From: Bacteroidaceae bacterium
Lineage (GTDB): Bacteria; Bacteroidota; Bacteroidia; Bacteroidales; Bacteroidaceae
DNA: 64,000 nucleotides
Assembly (NCBI GenBank): GCA_017458585.1
Contig: JAFTAJ010000023.1
Coordinates: forward strand, 1 to 64,000
Direction: 5' to 3'
Below, piece after piece: positions 56,843 to 64,000 of this stretch. The translations under genes were made by a program, and so were the position numbers. Position 1 is the stretch's first letter, and each line of letters starts with the position of its first letter. The notes under the pieces were generated by a model. It had not been told where the DNA came from. It did not search any database and saw only the letters and a program-made list of their open reading frames with translations.

Positions 56843-58483
56843 TTATTTGAAGCAATTTGGCTTCAACTGCTTAAAGAAATCGTTGCCTTTATCGTCCACG
56901 AGGATGAAGGCAGGGAAGTCTTGTACTTCAATCTTCCATATAGCCTCCATACCCAGTTCGGGATACTCTACGCACTCAATCGACTTGATGTTGTTCTGAG
57001 CCAAGATAGCTGCAGGGCCGCCAATTGAGCCGAGGTAGAATCCGCCGTGATCCTTGCAAGCACGTGTCACCTCGTCGGAGCGGTTGCCCTTCGCCAGCAT
57101 GATGAGCGATGCACCGTGGTCTTGGAATTCATACACATACGGATCCATTCTGTTAGCAGTAGTCGGGCCCATCGATCCACATGGCATACCGGCAGGAGTC
57201 TTGGCAGGACCTGCGTAGTAGATGGGATGGTCCTTCAGATATTGCGGCATCGGCTCGCCACTGTCGAGGCGTGCCTTAATCTTGGCATGAGCAATGTCGC
57301 GCCCCACAATGATAGTGCCGTTCAGTGAAAGGCGTGTGCCGATGGGGTAATTAGTCAGTATCTTGCACACGTCGGTCATCGGCTGGTTGAGGTCAATCCT
57401 CACGGCATCTCCCTCCCCTGCCTGGCGCAGTGCTTCAGGAATCAGTTCGTATGGTTTGTCGTCCATCTTCTCTATCCAGATGCCGTCCTTATTGATTTTC
57501 GCCTTGATATTGCGGTCGGCCGAACAGCTCACACCGAGGCCAATGGGGCAGCTGGCACCATGGCGTGGCAGGCGTATCACTCGGATATCATGAGCCATAT
57601 ACTTGCCCCCAAACTGAGCGCCGAGACCGATGTTCCAAGCCTCCTTGAGCAGTTGCTCCTCCAGCTCCACGTCGCGGAAAGCGCGACCGGTCTCATCACC
57701 AGTGGTGGGCAGGCCGTCATAATAGTGAGTGGATGCCAGCTTCACGGTCAGCAGATTCTTCTCAGCTGACGTGCCGCCGATGACAAAAGCAATATGGTAA
57801 GGCGGACAAGCTGCTGTGCCGAGACTCTTCATCTTCTCCACGAGGAAGGGCACCAGGGTGCCGGGATTCTGAATCCTGGCCTTCGTCTCCTGATAGAGAT
57901 AAGTCTTGTTGGCGGAGCCACCGCCCTTGGTCACACAGAGGAAGCGGTATTCCATTCCCTCGGCAGCCTCAATGTCAATCTGGGCAGGCAGGTTGCAGCG
58001 TGTGTTCACCTCCTTGTACATATCGAGAGGAGCATTCTGCGAATAGCGCAGGTTTTCCTCAGTGTAGGTCTTATACACGCCCTTGCTCAGAGCCTCCTCG
58101 TCGCAGAAACCAGTCCATACCTGCTGGCCCTTCTCGCCATGAATGATAGCAGTGCCCGTATCTTGGCAGAGAGGTAGCTTGCCCTTCGCCGACACCTCGG
58201 CATTGCGCAAAAAGGTCAGAGCGACATACTTGTCGTTGTCGCTGGCCTCAGGGTCGTTGAGTATCTTGGCCACTTGCAGGTTGTGACTGCGTCGCAGCAG
58301 GAAGCTCACGTCGCGGAACGCGGCATTGGCCATCATCGTGAGAGCCTCGGGCTCAATCTTAAGAATGGGCTTGCCCTCAAAGTCACCCACACTGACATAG
58401 TCTTTAGTCAGCAGATAATACTCAGTCTCGTCTTTGCCCAACTGAAACATGGGCGCATAGCGGAATTCAGGTGTTGTTGCCAT
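56843..58483 (-). CDS. fumA: Fumarate hydratase, class I (4Fe-4S)
   Basis: 546 residues. Interconverts fumarate and malate in the reductive branch to succinate. Seen: [18 protein letters not shown] with a cluster Cys, [53 protein letters not shown] (cluster Cys) and the beta-domain [20 protein letters not shown] with [19 protein letters not shown]. Alpha and beta parts are fused as in FumA/FumB. A -7 box TAACTTTG lies at 58547-58540 on the minus strand; its -33 partner is unclear. Confidence 0.95.
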   Translation of the reverse strand: MATTPEFRYAPMFQLGKDETEYYLLTKDYVSVGDFEGKPILKIEPEALTMMANAAFRDVSFLLRRSHNLQVAKILNDPEASDNDKYVALTFLRNAEVSAKGKLPLCQDTGTAIIHGEKGQQVWTGFCDEEALSKGVYKTYTEENLRYSQNAPLDMYKEVNTRCNLPAQIDIEAAEGMEYRFLCVTKGGGSANKTYLYQETKARIQNPGTLVPFLVEKMKSLGTAACPPYHIAFVIGGTSAEKNLLTVKLASTHYYDGLPTTGDETGRAFRDVELEEQLLKEAWNIGLGAQFGGKYMAHDIRVIRLPRHGASCPIGLGVSCSADRNIKAKINKDGIWIEKMDDKPYELIPEALRQAGEGDAVRIDLNQPMTDVCKILTNYPIGTRLSLNGTIIVGRDIAHAKIKARLDSGEPMPQYLKDHPIYYAGPAKTPAGMPCGSMGPTTANRMDPYVYEFQDHGASLIMLAKGNRSDEVTRACKDHGGFYLGSIGGPAAILAQNNIKSIECVEYPELGMEAIWKIEVQDFPAFILVDDKGNDFFKQLKPNCFK

Positions 58484-58539
58484 TATATATTAGATTTGTT
58501 ATTAATGTTAAGGTTAAGATTAACTTTGTTTTCCGCCTA

Positions 58540-58547
58540 CAAAGTTA
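58540..58547 (-). promoter_or_regulatory. -7 box for fumarase
   Basis: TAACTTTG on the minus strand, about 57 bases upstream of the ATG at 58483. Confidence 0.5.
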
Positions 58548-58867
58548 CGAAATATATTTTATATTTGAGTAACTTCGCGAGAACTTTGTCAGTGGTCGCG
58601 TCGTCTCGAAAGAGCACGGAGGCTCTTTAGACGCGGACTGACATTAGAAAGTTCGAGAATCTATTGTCAAAGTTACAGAAAAAAGATAAAATGTCGAAGA
58701 TAATGAATAAAAAAAGAGGCCCAAAGCCTCTTTCGTGACCCGCTTGGGGTTGCCTCTATGCTCTCGCGGTTCCTTGATGTCAGGCCGTCTACGGCGACCA
58801 CTGACGAACCGCTCGCGACCACCAAGCGATATCACAATAATAGAGGCTGTTGTAGCCCCTATTATTG
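58548..58867. repeat. Palindrome-rich region between tRNA-Lys and fumarase
   Basis: No gene in about 320 bases. It holds: a hairpin with arms GTCAGTGGTCGCGTC and GACGCGGACTGAC (58586-58643 region); the tRNA terminator (58709-58733); a partial copy of the tRNA-Lys 3' end (GTGACCCGCTTGGGGTTG at 58735-58752); a palindromic element (GTCAGGCCGTCTACGGCGAC, then GCTCGCGACC) related to the one inside ugd; and a long stem CACAATAATAG / CTATTATTGTG just before the tRNA. Confidence 0.7.
58709..58734 (-). terminator. Terminator downstream of tRNA-Lys
   Basis: Minus-strand stem AAAGAGGC and GCCTCTTT with loop TTTGG, followed by TTTTTATT. Confidence 0.75.
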
Positions 58868-58940
58868 TGACCCGCTTGGGGTTCGAACCCAAGACCCCAT
58901 CCTTAAAAGGGATGTGCTCTACCTACTGAGCTAGCGAGTC
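58868..58940 (-). tRNA. tRNA-Lys (anticodon UUU)
   Basis: Minus-strand cloverleaf: acceptor GACTCGC pairs with GCGGGTC (one G-T), D arm AGCTCAGTAGGTAGAGC, anticodon arm CATCC-CTTTTAA-GGATG with TTT, T arm TTGGG-TTCGAAC-CCCAA. Discriminator A; CCA not encoded. Promoter at 58988-59019. Confidence 0.96.
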
Positions 58941-58987
58941 TACCTATGCAAATTGCAGGAAAATACCCATGTGTTGCAATTGCGAGT

Positions 58988-59019
58988 GCAAAAGTAGGTG
59001 TTTTTTCGTACACAGCCAA
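58988..59019 (-). promoter_or_regulatory. Promoter of tRNA-Lys
   Basis: Minus-strand -33 TTTG at 59019-59016 and -7 TACTTTTG at 58995-58988, gap 20: full consensus. The leader to the tRNA is about 40 bases. Confidence 0.75.
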
Positions 59020-59066
59020 AGGATTTTGTGCTTTTTTGGCTATAGGGGCTAATTAGATACACGTTA

Positions 59067-59101
59067 TTTGGCATGTAAGAAGAAAATATTTCGTAAATTT
59101 G
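59067..59101 (+). promoter_or_regulatory. Promoter of the GlcNAc-kinase-like gene
   Basis: TTTG at 59067-59070 and TAAATTTG at 59094-59101, gap 23. The ATG follows 25 bases later. Confidence 0.55.
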
Positions 59102-59126
59102 CATTCCAACCTTTTACCCTTAACCA

Positions 59127-59960
59127 ATGATTCTAATCACCGACAGTGGGAGTACGAAAGCGGACTGGGCTCTGGTGGACAAGGGCGTATGCGTGAGTAG
59201 GATACAGACCTGCGGCTTCAATCCGTATATGCAGACGGCCGACGAGATGGTGTGCCGCTTGAAGGATTCAGCGCTGCAAAAGATTGCAGATAGCGGTGTG
59301 GACGCCCTGTGGTTCTACGGTGCAGGATGCACTCCCGGTGAGAAGAGCGAGAGCATGGCGATGGCTCTGAGAGCCGTGTTTGGCAATGAGTGCGCGGTGC
59401 ATGTGGAGAGCGATATGCTCGGTGCCGCCAGGGCGCTGTGTCAGAATCACGAGGGAATAGCCTGCATACTCGGCACGGGCAGCAACTCATGCCTATACAA
59501 CGGCCAAAAGATAGTGGCCAATATTCCTGCACTAGGATATATTCTCGGTGATGAAGGCAGCGGAGCCCATCTCGGCAAACTGCTTGTGGGCAATGTTCTC
59601 AAGAACCAGATGCCGCGCGAGGTGACGGAGGCCTTCTTCGATGAGGTGGGCATGTCGCTCACTGATATTATAGATAAGGTATATAGACAGCCGTTCCCCA
59701 ACAGATGGCTGGCGTCGCTGTCGCCGTTCATACGGCGCAACCTCGCCCACGAGGCAGTGAGGACTATGGCCCTAGAGTCGTTTACCGCCTTCTTCACTCG
59801 CAACGTGGTGGGCTATCAGCGCCCCGACTTGGCCGTAGGACTCGTGGGCTCAGTAGCCTATCATTATCAAGAACTGGTAACAGAGGCTGCCCACAACCTG
59901 GGCTTGACCATAAGCGTCATAGAACAGAGTCCCATCCACGGGCTGATTAAATGGAATTGA
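59127..59960 (+). CDS. BadF/BadG-type ATPase, N-acetylglucosamine kinase-like
   Basis: 277 residues, ASKHA fold. Seen: LITDSGSTKADWALVDKG (phosphate-1 loop), ALWFYGAGCTPGEKSE, VESDMLGAARALCQNHEGIA and CILGTGSNSCLYNGQKI (phosphate-2), LGYILGDEGSGAHLGKLLV (adenosine region) and VGLVGSVAYHYQELV. It likely phosphorylates GlcNAc or another amino sugar for recycling. The M20 gene starts one base after its stop. Confidence 0.88.
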   Translation: MILITDSGSTKADWALVDKGVCVSRIQTCGFNPYMQTADEMVCRLKDSALQKIADSGVDALWFYGAGCTPGEKSESMAMALRAVFGNECAVHVESDMLGAARALCQNHEGIACILGTGSNSCLYNGQKIVANIPALGYILGDEGSGAHLGKLLVGNVLKNQMPREVTEAFFDEVGMSLTDIIDKVYRQPFPNRWLASLSPFIRRNLAHEAVRTMALESFTAFFTRNVVGYQRPDLAVGLVGSVAYHYQELVTEAAHNLGLTISVIEQSPIHGLIKWN

Positions 59961-59961
59961 C

Positions 59962-61011
59962 ATGGAACTGACTACTTACACTAACGAGGCGGTGGATTTG
60001 CTGAAGCAACTAATCAGCATTCCGTCGATGAGCCGCGAAGAGAATGACGCGGTTGATGCATTGTGCGCCTTCCTTAAAGACAAAGGGATTGTGTATGAAA
60101 GGATTGGCAACAATATAGTATGCGAAGGAGAACAGTGGCGCGAAGAGCGTCCGACGCTGTTGCTCAACGCACACATCGACACCGTGAGACCCTGCGCCGG
60201 CTGGACACGCGACCCTTTTACACCAACCATGGAGGGCGACCGCCTCTACGGACTCGGCAGCAATGACTGCGGTGGCGGACTGGTTAGTCTGCTGCAAGCC
60301 TTCCGCATACTCAGAGGGAGGGAGACCGGCTATAACCTGGTCTTCGCCGTGTCGGCAGAGGAAGAGGTGACTGGCGCCAATGGTTTTGCTATGCTCCGTG
60401 ACCACCTGCCCAAGATAGATGTCGCCATAGTGGGCGAGCCAACAGGCATGCAGCCCGCCATTGCGGAGAAGGGACTGATGGTGGTTGATGTCACGGTAAA
60501 GGGAATGGCAGGTCATGCGGCACGCAATGAGGGTGTCAACGCTATCTACAAAGCCATCGAGCAGATAGAGTGGCTGCGCAACTATCGCTTTGCCAAGGTG
60601 TCTGCCACGCTCGGTGAGATGAAGATGACCACCACCATCATCCAGGCTGGCACGCAGCACAACTGCATACCCGACCGCTGCACATATACCGTGGACATAC
60701 GCACCACCGACTGCTACACCAACGAGGAAGTGCTCAACTGGTTGAGAGCCCATCTCGACGCGGATGTCAAGGCACGCTCCACCCACCTCGGAGCCTCATC
60801 CATCGACATCGTGCACCCGATAGTCAGAAAATGTATCGAGAAGGGAATGCTGCCCTATGGCTCACCCACGCTCAGCGACCAGGCACTCATGCCGTGGCCA
60901 TCGCTCAAACTCGGCCCTGGCGAGTCGTCGCGCTCTCACCGTGCCGACGAGTTTATCACAGTCAACGAGATTGCCCAAGCCATAGAAACATACGTTTCCC
61001 TGATTGGATAA
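59962..61011 (+). CDS. argE: M20-family acylornithine/acylcitrulline deacylase-like peptidase
   Basis: 349 residues. Zinc M20 hydrolase: LLNAHIDTVRPCAGW (His and Asp), LGSNDCGGGLVSLLQ (bridging Asp), FAVSAEEEVTGANGF (catalytic and metal Glu), AIVGEPTGMQPAIAEKGLM, dimerisation domain VKGMAGHAARNEGVNA, and the last metal His in PGESSRSHRADEFI. In Bacteroidales the enzymes of this type act in arginine synthesis on N-acylated ornithine or citrulline. Other arg genes are not visible, so the assignment rests on family likeness. Confidence 0.87.
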   Translation: MELTTYTNEAVDLLKQLISIPSMSREENDAVDALCAFLKDKGIVYERIGNNIVCEGEQWREERPTLLLNAHIDTVRPCAGWTRDPFTPTMEGDRLYGLGSNDCGGGLVSLLQAFRILRGRETGYNLVFAVSAEEEVTGANGFAMLRDHLPKIDVAIVGEPTGMQPAIAEKGLMVVDVTVKGMAGHAARNEGVNAIYKAIEQIEWLRNYRFAKVSATLGEMKMTTTIIQAGTQHNCIPDRCTYTVDIRTTDCYTNEEVLNWLRAHLDADVKARSTHLGASSIDIVHPIVRKCIEKGMLPYGSPTLSDQALMPWPSLKLGPGESSRSHRADEFITVNEIAQAIETYVSLIG

Positions 61012-61021
61012 AAAAGTCACG

Positions 61022-61246
61022 ATGACAATTAAAGATGTTTTTGAAATGCGCAAGCAGGGAAGAATCGAAGAAGCCTACAATGCAGCCAGGAGAATATACT
61101 CTACGAATACAGATCAATACGCTTCTTCACTCATGTTTTGGACAGCAGTAGATATGCTGAAATTCCGTGTTACTGAAGATCGCGTAGAAGATGCCAAATT
61201 GATTTATAAAGCACTGGAACGCTTGATAGGAAATGTAACTGACTAA
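61022..61246 (+). CDS. Short TPR-like protein, truncated relative of the winged-helix protein
   Basis: 74 residues from the ATG at 61022 (MTIKDVFEMRKQGRIEEAYN), ending in an in-frame TAA at 61244-61246. It matches the N-terminal domain of the 169-residue protein at 21292-21801 along its length (LERLIGNVTD against LQRVLPNIDD). Reading through the stop, the same frame continues RVWMHNAMQACHHLIDSGNK, which looks like the missing next helix, and then enters yraN. So it may have been shortened by a nonsense mutation. Confidence 0.7.
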   Translation: MTIKDVFEMRKQGRIEEAYNAARRIYSTNTDQYASSLMFWTAVDMLKFRVTEDRVEDAKLIYKALERLIGNVTD

Positions 61247-61339
61247 AGAGTATGGATGCATAATGCCATGCAGGCATGCCACCACCTAATAGATAGTGGA
61301 AACAAGAGGAAACGCCTCATCGATAATGGGCCAATAAAT

Positions 61340-61702
61340 ATGCAAACGGGCATCTGGGGAGAGAATCTTGCTGTAGCATATCTGCGTGAAAAAGGGTATA
61401 TAATCTTAGAACGTGACTGGAGATCTCAGCATAGAGACATTGATATCATTGCTAAAGACAAAGAGTGTACTGTGTTTGTTGAAATTAAAACACGACATAT
61501 TAATCCTCTTGTTGCTCCAATAGAGGCAGTAGACCACAAAAAGATAAATAACCTATGCAGAGCCATTAACCATTACATTCAATATAAGAAACTGGATACA
61601 CTTTGGCGTTTAGATATCATTACGATTGAAGGCAACATGGGTAGCACTATCAAGCCAGAAATAACTCATATCAAGGATGTTTCCTTGTCTTTAATGCGAT
61701 AA
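61340..61702 (+). CDS. yraN: YraN family (UPF0102) endonuclease-like protein
   Basis: 120 residues from the ATG at 61340 (MQTGIWGENLAVAYLREKGY), the usual YraN start. A longer frame to 61256 belongs to the relic of the previous gene. Seen: the PD-(D/E)XK pattern QHRDIDIIAKDKECTVFVEI followed by KTRHINP, then AVDHKKINNLCRAINHYI. UPF0102 proteins are predicted nucleases of unknown role. A strong terminator follows. Confidence 0.92.
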   Translation: MQTGIWGENLAVAYLREKGYIILERDWRSQHRDIDIIAKDKECTVFVEIKTRHINPLVAPIEAVDHKKINNLCRAINHYIQYKKLDTLWRLDIITIEGNMGSTIKPEITHIKDVSLSLMR

Positions 61703-61726
61703 AAGGAACCGCAACGAATCACAAGT

Positions 61727-61757
61727 AAGGGCTGCCCAATTGAGCAGCCCTTTATAT
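61727..61757 (+). terminator. Terminator after yraN
   Basis: Stem AAGGGCTGC and GCAGCCCTT with an eight-base loop, followed by TATATTTT on the plus strand. It also separates the convergent EnvC-like gene. Confidence 0.85.
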
Positions 61758-61775
61758 TTTAAGCCGACAAGCTGA

Positions 61776-63317
61776 TTATCTGGCGAGCCACTGCTCGGGA
61801 TTGAGGGTGGCGGATTCCTTACGGAGCTGGAAATGGAGGTTGGGCTTGCCGGAGGCATCGGCGGCGACTGCGCCGAGGGTCTGACGGGCAGACACACGTT
61901 GTCCCTGGCTGACAGAGACGGTACGCAGATTGCAGTAGATGGAGATATAGCTGCCGTGGCGCACCATTACATTTTTGAGTCCACTGACAGTAAAGACGGC
62001 TGTCACCTCGCCATCAAAGATGCAGCGAGCCTGTGCCCCGGCTTGTCCGGTGACATTGATGCCCTTGCTGTCGAGGCGCACATTCATGCCAGGCATGGTG
62101 TAGTTGCCGTAATGTGTGGAGATGAGGTAGGAGCCGGTGATGGGCATGGGGAAGCGCCCCTTGTTGGAGGCAAAGTCGGCGGTGAGCTTATACTCTTTGT
62201 CATTGGGGACATAGCGCGGTGCAGGCTCGGCCTTGGGCGCTGTTGCCGTTGACTTGGGAGTGGTGGGCTTGGCATTGGCAGAGGATGCGTTGGCAGATTT
62301 GGCAGCATTGGCAGCTGCGGCAGCCTCCTGCTTCTTACGCTCTGCTGCGGCAGCGGCCTCACGAGCCTTGCGCTCTGCTGCCTCACGGGCTTTGCGTTCT
62401 GCCTCTTCGCGGCGCTTGCGCTCTTGCTCGATGGCGAGCTTGACGTAGTAGTCTATCTTAGAGTTGAGGGATGCCATCTCCTTGCGGTCGGATGCGAGGG
62501 CAGCCTGCAGGTTCTTCTGTTGTTTCTGCAGAGTGTTGACGGTGGCCTGCTGTTCGCTCTGCTTGACAGCGAGTTGTCGGTTCTCGTTCTGCTCCTGTAC
62601 GAGGAGCTGGGTATGGCGTTCGCGCTCTTCGCTAAGCTTGGCCTTGGCGGTCTCCAATTCTGTCTGCTTGCGCTTGACAAGCTCGCCCTGCACGCGTTGA
62701 TATTTAGAATATTCCTTCATATACTTATAGCGGCGTGCCATCTGGGTGAAATCGGTAGCCGAGAGGAGGAATAGCATCTTGTTGGTGGACTTGCGGTTTT
62801 GGTAGAGGTAGAGCATGGAGCGCGTGTATTTGCGACGGCGGTCCTTGAGTTGCTCTCCCAGCACAGTGATATCGCCCTCGAGTTTGCCGATATTGGTGTT
62901 GACGGTGTCGAGGGTGTGCTGTATGTTGCCTATATTGCGTCGGTGCTCGTCAATCTGCGCATTGATGACGGCAAGGTTGCTGAGCTGCACCTTGACATCC
63001 TTGCGTGTCTTGCTGAGCTGCGCCTCTGACTGGGTGATTTTCTTCTGCAAGGCGTCGCGTTGACTACGCAGCGTGTTGACATTGGGCGTGGCTGCCTTGG
63101 TCGATGACTTGGTGGTGGTCTTTTTCTTCGTCGACTTGGTGGTCTTGCCCTTAGCCGCAGGCTTCTTGACTTGCGTGACCTTGGCCTTGCCCTTGGTCTG
63201 CGCTACAGTCATGGTAGGCGCAGCGAAGGTAAGGAAGGCAACTATCATGAATTTCAAGAAGTTCAAGGAGTTTAAGGGGTTTAAGGGGTTTAAGGAGTTC
63301 AAAGAGTTTAAGGACAT
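61776..63317 (-). CDS. EnvC-like murein hydrolase activator, M23 domain
   Basis: 513 residues. After a signal peptide (FMIVAFLTFAAPTMTVAQ) come a Lys-rich linker, long coiled coils (LRSQRDALQKKITQSEAQLS, LAVINAQIDEHRRNIGNIQ, later AERKAREAAERKAREAA) and a C-terminal LytM/M23 domain: STHYGNYTMPGMNVRLDSKG, ARCIFDGEVTAVFTVSGLKN, VMVRHGSYISIYCNLRTVSV, GKPNLHFQLRKESATLNPEQ. The catalytic zinc residues are partly absent (the first His of HxxxD is not obvious), as in the non-catalytic EnvC activators. The start at 63317 overlaps the upstream stop (TAATG). Its first 20 residues (LNSLNPLNPLNSLN) are encoded by an AGTTTAAGG cassette. Confidence 0.88.
   Translation of the reverse strand: MSLNSLNSLNPLNPLNSLNFLKFMIVAFLTFAAPTMTVAQTKGKAKVTQVKKPAAKGKTTKSTKKKTTTKSSTKAATPNVNTLRSQRDALQKKITQSEAQLSKTRKDVKVQLSNLAVINAQIDEHRRNIGNIQHTLDTVNTNIGKLEGDITVLGEQLKDRRRKYTRSMLYLYQNRKSTNKMLFLLSATDFTQMARRYKYMKEYSKYQRVQGELVKRKQTELETAKAKLSEERERHTQLLVQEQNENRQLAVKQSEQQATVNTLQKQQKNLQAALASDRKEMASLNSKIDYYVKLAIEQERKRREEAERKAREAAERKAREAAAAAERKKQEAAAAANAAKSANASSANAKPTTPKSTATAPKAEPAPRYVPNDKEYKLTADFASNKGRFPMPITGSYLISTHYGNYTMPGMNVRLDSKGINVTGQAGAQARCIFDGEVTAVFTVSGLKNVMVRHGSYISIYCNLRTVSVSQGQRVSARQTLGAVAADASGKPNLHFQLRKESATLNPEQWLAR
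63246..63317. repeat. AGTTTAAGG cassette at the 5' end of the EnvC-like gene
   Basis: Units AAGTTCAAGG, AGTTTAAGGG, GTTTAAGGGG, TTTAAGGAG, TTCAAAGAG, TTTAAGGAC. Because the start at 63317 overlaps the upstream stop by TAATG, the cassette is probably translated. Confidence 0.85.
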
Positions 63318-64000
63318 TATGGTATCATGCTTTTAAAGAGGCGGTCAACATCCATAGGTGTGTATTTGGGTGAGAGAGTGGTGCGTGTCGCCCAGTCGGA
63401 GTTGGTGTTGAGGGAGTTGAGGGAGATATCGAGGCCGTAGTTCTGCCTGTCGCCTGCGAAGTTGAGCTGCATGTGGGTGGGGAAACGGCCTGAGCCGAAC
63501 TTGGAGAAGTCGCCGTAGGAGCACACTAGGTTGCTGCGGTCAGTGACATTCTTGGAGGAGATGGTGATGCGGTCGAGTAGCGCACTCTCGGTGAGGGTGA
63601 GGAAAGCATAGTCAAGCTTGGGCGCCGTAGTGAGGCTGAGCAGCGTATGGGTGCCTGCGGATGAGATGGTGTACTCATCGAGGTGGTCCATCACCTTGTT
63701 GCCGGGATAGAATATCTCGTTCCAGAAGATAGCTTCGAGGGCGCTGAAGTCGAGGTTGGCCGAACGCAGAAAGTCTATCTGGTCGTAGCCGGCACGCACA
63801 TAGCGCGAGTTGATGCGGTCAACGATGAGCACCTCATTGGCGGTAAACTCCATGCGGCATACCTCGCCCACGAGGGGGAAGGTCATGGACAGCTGAATAA
63901 CATCACCGCGCTTCATGCGCATGGTGCCAGAGAGAGACACATTCTTCTCGCCCATGGCGAGGTTGACCTTCATCTTGGCGGTGAGCACCTTGGTGTCGGC
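63317..64000 (-). CDS. DUF4292 protein, 5' end outside the window
   Basis: At least 227 residues; the frame is open at the right edge, and the Met at 63988 is probably internal (preceding codons read ADTKVLTAK). Seen: MKRGDVIQLSMTFPLVGEV, RMEFTANEVLIVDRINSRYV and the LolA-like strands (DFSALEAIFWNEIFYPGNKV). DUF4292 proteins are outer-membrane-associated lipoproteins with a LolA/LolB-like fold and are usually next to an EnvC-like M23 gene, as here. The lipoprotein signal is not in the window. Stop overlaps the start of the next gene. Confidence 0.85.
   Translation of the reverse strand, partial: ADTKVLTAKMKVNLAMGEKNVSLSGTMRMKRGDVIQLSMTFPLVGEVCRMEFTANEVLIVDRINSRYVRAGYDQIDFLRSANLDFSALEAIFWNEIFYPGNKVMDHLDEYTISSAGTHTLLSLTTAPKLDYAFLTLTESALLDRITISSKNVTDRSNLVCSYGDFSKFGSGRFPTHMQLNFAGDRQNYGLDISLNSLNTNSDWATRTTLSPKYTPMDVDRLFKSMIP

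Overview
The window looks like a Bacteroidales chromosome, most likely Prevotellaceae (Prevotella/Segatella type). Reasons seen in the sequence: promoters of the Bacteroidetes form (TTTG, about 20 bases, TAnnTTTG), a polysaccharide operon led by an UpxY-type NusG-like antiterminator, families typical of the phylum (DUF4421, DUF4292, PorW/SprE-like TPR lipoprotein, FimB/Mfa2-like lipoprotein, Listeria-Bacteroides repeats, S-type sulfatase), and no consistent Shine-Dalgarno sequences.

Positions 35560 down to 1 form one long minus-strand surface-polysaccharide locus. It starts at a promoter near 35617-35648 and upxY. It then encodes nucleotide-sugar enzymes: UDP-glucose dehydrogenase, a nucleotidyltransferase-kinase fusion, a PglF/CapD-type dehydratase, a cytidylyltransferase-aminotransferase fusion with an opine-dehydrogenase-like partner, a short UDP-sugar dehydrogenase, RmlB, a UDP-glucuronate epimerase-like enzyme, the CapG-CapF-CapE set for UDP-L-FucNAc, WecB-WecC for UDP-ManNAcA, and at the far end a CoA-transferase, PglE-like aminotransferase, 3-hydroxyacyl-CoA dehydrogenase, thiolase, PglD-like acyltransferase and PIG-L deacetylase. 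The last group could make and attach a 3-hydroxyacyl (for example 3-hydroxybutyryl) group to an amino sugar. No glycosyltransferase, Wzx or Wzy is visible, so assembly genes probably lie to the left of position 1.

The locus is interrupted by accessory genes. Positions 9430-15530 hold a broken four-helix-bundle gene, a Panacea-domain protein with a small partner, a DUF3791/DUF3990 pair, and a tight four-gene operon (membrane coiled-coil protein, ImmA/IrrE peptidase, beta-family protein, sce7726-family nuclease-like protein) that I regard as a candidate defence system. Positions 20528-22803 hold a toxin-antitoxin pair, a winged-helix protein and a fimbrial-type lipoprotein. Two GxxExxY genes occur, one frameshifted.

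From 35741 to 64000 the content is mixed chromosomal: kbl, secreted proteins (M64 peptidase, DUF4421, a nuclease/phosphatase fusion, YARHG protein, two related repeat surface proteins), tRNA-Pro(GGG), aroA, a metal ABC permease, a PorW/SprE-like lipoprotein, a sulfatase, YitT, deoD, class I fumarase, tRNA-Lys(UUU), an N-acetylglucosamine-kinase-like gene, an M20 deacylase, yraN, an EnvC-like M23 protein and a DUF4292 gene cut by the window edge.

The most striking feature is not a gene. Short repeat cassettes are scattered through the window: tandem 7- to 9-base units of many different sequences, and several palindrome families. They sit between genes and also inside genes without breaking the frame (aroA three times, capF twice, and capE, rmlB, ugd, a sulfatase, a phosphatase fusion and surface proteins). 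In two secreted proteins the cassette itself encodes the hydrophobic core of the signal peptide. At the same linker in two neighbouring paralogues the cassettes are unrelated, and one of them recurs in aroA.
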